A stretch of 8,850 bases of DNA. Origin: an uncultured Clostridia bacterium (GTDB lineage Bacteria > Bacillota > Clostridia > Christensenellales > Borkfalkiaceae). The DNA is taken from contig CAMPBJ010000031.1 in the NCBI GenBank assembly GCA_946637575.1, positions 1 to 8,850 on the forward strand. Direction: 5' to 3'. The notes beneath the pieces are model-generated. The model had not been told where the DNA came from and made no database searches. It saw nothing but the letters and a program-made list of their open reading frames with translations. Positions 6,046-8,850 of the stretch are shown here, one piece after another. A program made the position numbers and the translations under genes. Position 1 is the stretch's first letter. Each line of letters begins with the position of its first letter.

Positions 6046-7716
6046 TTACTGTTTCTTTACCGCAAATTCCGCGTGTTGTTTGGGTTCGACCGTAACCGAC
6101 TTAAAGTCCGTATACGTAACGAATCCCGGGTGAGATTTCGGCGGTTTTTTAACGTTTCGCCTTTCGGTGTAAACGACTTCACACTTTCCGCCGTCTCTCG
6201 CCTTACTGTAATACGCGCACAGTTCTGCGGCAAAAATTATCGCCTTTTCGTCGACAACACCTTTTTTACTCTCGACTATAACGTGCGACGAGTGATAGTC
6301 TTTAACGTGTACCCAAATATCGTTTTCTTTCGCGGTAAAAGTTACCCTGTCGTTTTCGGTGTTGTTTCTGCCTATCCTTACCGTATAACCCAAGTAATAA
6401 TACGTCCTTCCGAACTCTACGCTTCCGCTCTTCTTCCTTTTAACTTCGCTTGCTATCAGTCCTTCTGATATAAGTTCTTCCTTTATAAGTTCAAGATCCG
6501 AATAATCGACTGCGACCGAGATTTCTTCGGACACGCTTTCGTAATAAGAAAGTTCCTTTTCCGCGGAAACAATTTGCGGAGCGATCATCGAAAGAGTGCG
6601 CTTTTGCTTGTTATATTTTTTATAGTACGCTTGCGCGTTATCCGACGGAGAAAGCGTCGTATCGAGCGGTATCGTAACTTCGGTTCCGTCGTAGTAGTTT
6701 ACGCAAGTAACGCTCTCGTCCCCGCGCTTTATCCTGTAAATATTCGAGACGATAAGTTCGCCTTTTACTCGATTTTCTTCATATGACTCCGCGTCTTTTG
6801 ATCTTGCCTTTAAGCCTGAAAGTTTCTTCTTTTCTTTTTTTATCGCGGAACGAACGGTGGAAAGGAGTTTTTCCCTTAACCTTTCGGTTCTTTTCTTAAC
6901 TTCCTTTTCTTCGGCATAACACTCTTCCGCAGACAGCAAGTCAGAAAAATACTCCCTTTCGCCTTCCTCATCGTAGTCAAAAACAAAATAATCTTTGACC
7001 TGCCCGTTTTCTCTTAAAACGTAAGCGTGCGTTTGCCTTTCGTAAATAAAACGGTTAAGGTGATCAAAAAATTCCCTACCGCCGCTGCCGCTAAACGTTG
7101 ACAGTATCGCTTTTGCGGTTACCGTCGCAAGACCGGACACCTTATTTGAGAGTACGGTCGCGTCTATATTCTCCGTCGTATCGTAAAAGTCGATAAGTTT
7201 TTCGTCGTTCGGCAAAAGTTTGTCGTTATTCGGCGGCAATTCGTACTTTCTGCCCACAAAAAGCGGGCGAACGCCGTTGTCAAACGAAAACCCGCGGTTA
7301 GAACCCAGAATCTTTCCGTCCGAAGTTAAAATGGCGTTGCTGTACCTTCCCATAAGTTCCGCGTACAGCGTAACCGTTTTAGCGTCCGTAAGTTCACCCC
7401 TCGTCTCAAAATCGAGTCTGACTATCCTATCGAATCCGACGAGAGAGATGTTTTTAACGACGGATGACAAAAGGTGTTTTCGGAGCAACATGCAAAAGTT
7501 CGGCGCGGACTCGGGCGCGGTTTCGGACTTTGTCAACCCGATCCTCGCACCGTCAGGTCTGACCGATATAAGAAGTTTTTCGGTTCGTGCGCCGGTAAAT
7601 ACGGTAAAAACGATAGTATCCGCGTCGGGCTGAACGATTCTGTTTACCGTTCCTCCCGAAAACTTATCGTTTAATTCTCCGCATATCCTGTTTAACGTAA
7701 ACGCGTCCTGTGGCAT
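6046..7716 (-). CDS. rqcH: RqcH, ribosome quality control factor adding C-terminal Ala tails (NFACT/Rqc2 family)
   Basis: RqcH binds stalled 50S-peptidyl-tRNA complexes and recruits Ala-tRNA so that the nascent chain gets a C-terminal alanine tail, a degradation signal read by ClpXP and other proteases in Bacillus. The 556-residue product is full length: NFACT-N domain (about 1-170) with DAFTLNRICGELNDKFSGG, NFCMLLRKHL and the D96-R97 pair (FDR) matching the pair needed for tRNA recruitment in the family; a helix-hairpin-helix region (about 175-235); a charged coiled coil (about 268-325 and 365-425) that reaches over the 50S; and the NFACT-R domain (about 437-545) with IGRNNTEND, NDIWVHVKDYHSSHVI and AAELCAYYSKAR. 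The motif usually read as GSHV is SSHV here. The start has a GGAG (GACGGAGTAGTTATG) and lies 2 nt after the upstream pseudouridine synthase. Older annotations call such proteins fibronectin-binding (FbpA-like); the intracellular role is the better supported one. Confidence 0.95.
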   Translation of the reverse strand: MPQDAFTLNRICGELNDKFSGGTVNRIVQPDADTIVFTVFTGARTEKLLISVRPDGARIGLTKSETAPESAPNFCMLLRKHLLSSVVKNISLVGFDRIVRLDFETRGELTDAKTVTLYAELMGRYSNAILTSDGKILGSNRGFSFDNGVRPLFVGRKYELPPNNDKLLPNDEKLIDFYDTTENIDATVLSNKVSGLATVTAKAILSTFSGSGGREFFDHLNRFIYERQTHAYVLRENGQVKDYFVFDYDEEGEREYFSDLLSAEECYAEEKEVKKRTERLREKLLSTVRSAIKKEKKKLSGLKARSKDAESYEENRVKGELIVSNIYRIKRGDESVTCVNYYDGTEVTIPLDTTLSPSDNAQAYYKKYNKQKRTLSMIAPQIVSAEKELSYYESVSEEISVAVDYSDLELIKEELISEGLIASEVKRKKSGSVEFGRTYYYLGYTVRIGRNNTENDRVTFTAKENDIWVHVKDYHSSHVIVESKKGVVDEKAIIFAAELCAYYSKARDGGKCEVVYTERRNVKKPPKSHPGFVTYTDFKSVTVEPKQHAEFAVKKQ

Positions 7717-7718
7717 AA

Positions 7719-8528
7719 CTACTCCGTCTTAAAACTCTTTCCGTCAAGGTAAAAAAGCGGACTGTCCGATGGAAAGTGAAAGACAAGTTCGCTTGCGCAA
7801 AGTCTTTGGTGTTTCGCACCGACCCGCTTATTGAATTCGTAATCCCCGTACTTTCCGTCCCCTACGATAGGATGCCCGAGAAAGGCAAGGTGCGCGCGGA
7901 TCTGATGCGTCTTCCCCGTGTAAAGAGTAACCCTTAAAACCGAAGTGTCGCCCTTTTCTTCTATGACCTTATAGCCCGTTTTTATAGGTACGGCGTCTTT
8001 CCTTTTCTCAGAATAAATCTTTACCGTGGACTCGTCCGCGTTCTTAATAAGGTACGCGAACAAAACGTCCTCTTTTTTCGGCATTTTCCCAACCACTTCC
8101 GCGGTGTAGTACTTTTCAAAAGTTCTATTTTTAAACCCCTGTAAAAGCGCGTTCTCGGATATATCGGTAAGAGCGAACGCCAAAAGCCCGGAAGTGTTCC
8201 TGTCTAACCTATGGATAAAACGAGCGTTAGGGTAAACCGTTTTTACGTCAGAAAATACGGTTTCGGAAGTAAAACCGCTTTTTTTATTCACTATAAGGAT
8301 ATTTTCGTCAGAATAGACGACGGAATAACTCTGCGCGGCTTTTTTTTCGTAGTATAACTCCACTTTATCGCCGGCTAAAAGCAAAACGTCTTCTTTAACG
8401 CGCTTGCCGTTCACCTTTACGTCGCTTTTGCGGAGAAGAGAAAAGAGCGCGGAATACGACACGCCGTAGTCGGATCTTGACACGGCGCGCGAAAGCTTTT
8501 GCTGTTTTTCGGAAATAAAGGTTATCAT
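7719..8528 (-). CDS. RluA-family RNA pseudouridine synthase with N-terminal S4 domain
   Basis: Enzymes of this family isomerise specific uridines in 23S rRNA or tRNA to pseudouridine. The 269-residue product has an S4 RNA-binding domain at about 17-64 (SALFSLLRKSDVKVNGKRVKED), then the catalytic domain with the signature IHRLDRNTSGLL (105-116), in which D109 is the catalytic aspartate, and the later motif GKTHQIRAHLAFLGHPIVGD (205-224). Motif I reads VNKKSGF where family members often have NKPxG. Which uridine it modifies cannot be told from sequence. The ATG at 8526-8528 has no Shine-Dalgarno sequence and sits 15 nt after a perfect hairpin; no other start codon exists in frame back to the preceding stop, so the start stands. 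The TAG stop is 2 nt before rqcH, whose ribosome binding site lies inside its last codons, suggesting co-translation of an rRNA modifier with a 50S rescue factor. Confidence 0.93.
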   Translation of the reverse strand: MITFISEKQQKLSRAVSRSDYGVSYSALFSLLRKSDVKVNGKRVKEDVLLLAGDKVELYYEKKAAQSYSVVYSDENILIVNKKSGFTSETVFSDVKTVYPNARFIHRLDRNTSGLLAFALTDISENALLQGFKNRTFEKYYTAEVVGKMPKKEDVLFAYLIKNADESTVKIYSEKRKDAVPIKTGYKVIEEKGDTSVLRVTLYTGKTHQIRAHLAFLGHPIVGDGKYGDYEFNKRVGAKHQRLCASELVFHFPSDSPLFYLDGKSFKTE

Positions 8529-8543
8529 ATTTATAAGATAAGA

Positions 8544-8581
8544 AAGGGTTTCGGAAAACCGAAACCCTTCAAGTTTTTTTT
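8544..8581. terminator. Perfect 11-bp hairpin, intrinsic terminator, possibly bidirectional
   Basis: AAGGGTTTCGG (8544-8554), loop AAAA, CCGAAACCCTT (8559-8569). On the plus strand it is followed after CAAG by eight T (8574-8581), a good terminator for plus-strand transcription. On the minus strand, the direction of the flanking genes, it follows the stop of the upstream surface-protein gene by 10 nt and is followed by a poorer U-rich stretch (UCUUAUCUUAU). It probably ends that gene, at least in part, but it also forms the immediate 5' region of the pseudouridine synthase gene. Confidence 0.75.
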
Positions 8582-8850
8582 ACTCTTTATTTTTCTTTGC
8601 AGGTTTTTCCTTGCCTTCCGCCGTACTCTCTTTGGGTTTTACGAAGAGAAGAACGACGATCCCGATTAAACAGAGCGAACCGACGCTTAAGAATACGATC
8701 GCCCAAACGTTACGCGCCGGCAACGGTTCGGAAGGATCGACCGACGCTTTCGCCGCGTCTACCGCGATCACCTGATACGCGCTTTCGGATCTCGTGCTTA
8801 CGTTCGACGTTACCGTGCAAACGATCATGTACGCGCCTTCTTTGTCCGGG
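8580..8850 (-). CDS. C-terminal end of a membrane-anchored, probably extracellular protein (partial)
   Basis: The open frame continues through the window edge, so the Met at 8826-8828 is most likely internal and the start lies outside; 89 residues are present. The first 30 (DKEGAYMIVCTVTSN...YQVIAV) have the alternating pattern and Gly-x-Tyr motif seen at the last strands of Ig-like or bacterial Ig-type beta-sandwich domains. A linker (about 31-47) leads to one hydrophobic segment at about 48-70 (VWAIVFLSVGSLCLIGIVVLLF), followed by a Lys/Glu-rich tail ending KKNKE. This is the usual topology of a surface protein held by a C-terminal membrane helix with a short cytoplasmic tail. It lacks an LPxTG sorting motif. 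Family and function are not recognisable from this fragment. Confidence 0.75.
   Translation of the reverse strand, partial: PDKEGAYMIVCTVTSNVSTRSESAYQVIAVDAAKASVDPSEPLPARNVWAIVFLSVGSLCLIGIVVLLFVKPKESTAEGKEKPAKKNKE

Overview
The window reads as a chromosomal segment of a Gram-positive, low-to-moderate GC bacterium, most likely in the Bacillota (Clostridia-like). The reasons are a strong Shine-Dalgarno habit, the S10 ribosomal protein gene order, an RqcH-type Ala-tailing factor with a full NFACT architecture, and the form of ClpP, ClpX and trigger factor. No finer placement is possible by reading alone. Every gene I can support lies on the minus strand, so transcription runs from high to low coordinates.

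Layout in transcription order: (i) 8850-8580, the 3' end of a gene for a membrane-anchored surface protein, its start lying outside the window; (ii) a perfect 11-bp hairpin at 8544-8569; (iii) 8528-6046, a two-gene unit of an RluA-family pseudouridine synthase with an S4 domain and rqcH, 2 nt apart; (iv) a promoter at 5959-5987 driving tig-clpP-clpX (5926-2785), with gaps of 13 and 15 nt; (v) 2784-2454, a 331-bp gap that holds a near-consensus promoter, an inverted repeat wrapped around it, and a long structured leader ending in an intrinsic terminator; (vi) 2453-1, the start of the S10 ribosomal protein operon, rpsJ-rplC-rplD-rplW-rplB, with rplB cut by the window edge.

The theme is making proteins and checking their quality. 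RqcH tags stalled nascent chains on 50S subunits with alanine, trigger factor meets normal chains at the exit tunnel, and ClpXP is the protease known to degrade Ala-tailed products. The ribosomal proteins follow directly. The best candidate for undescribed biology is the 2454-2723 region. It looks like an attenuator (anti-antiterminator, antiterminator and terminator helices that exclude one another), possibly sensed by a ribosomal protein such as L4, and preceded by a promoter whose -35 to +1 region lies inside a roughly 13-bp inverted repeat. No mobile element, tRNA, rRNA or CRISPR array was seen.
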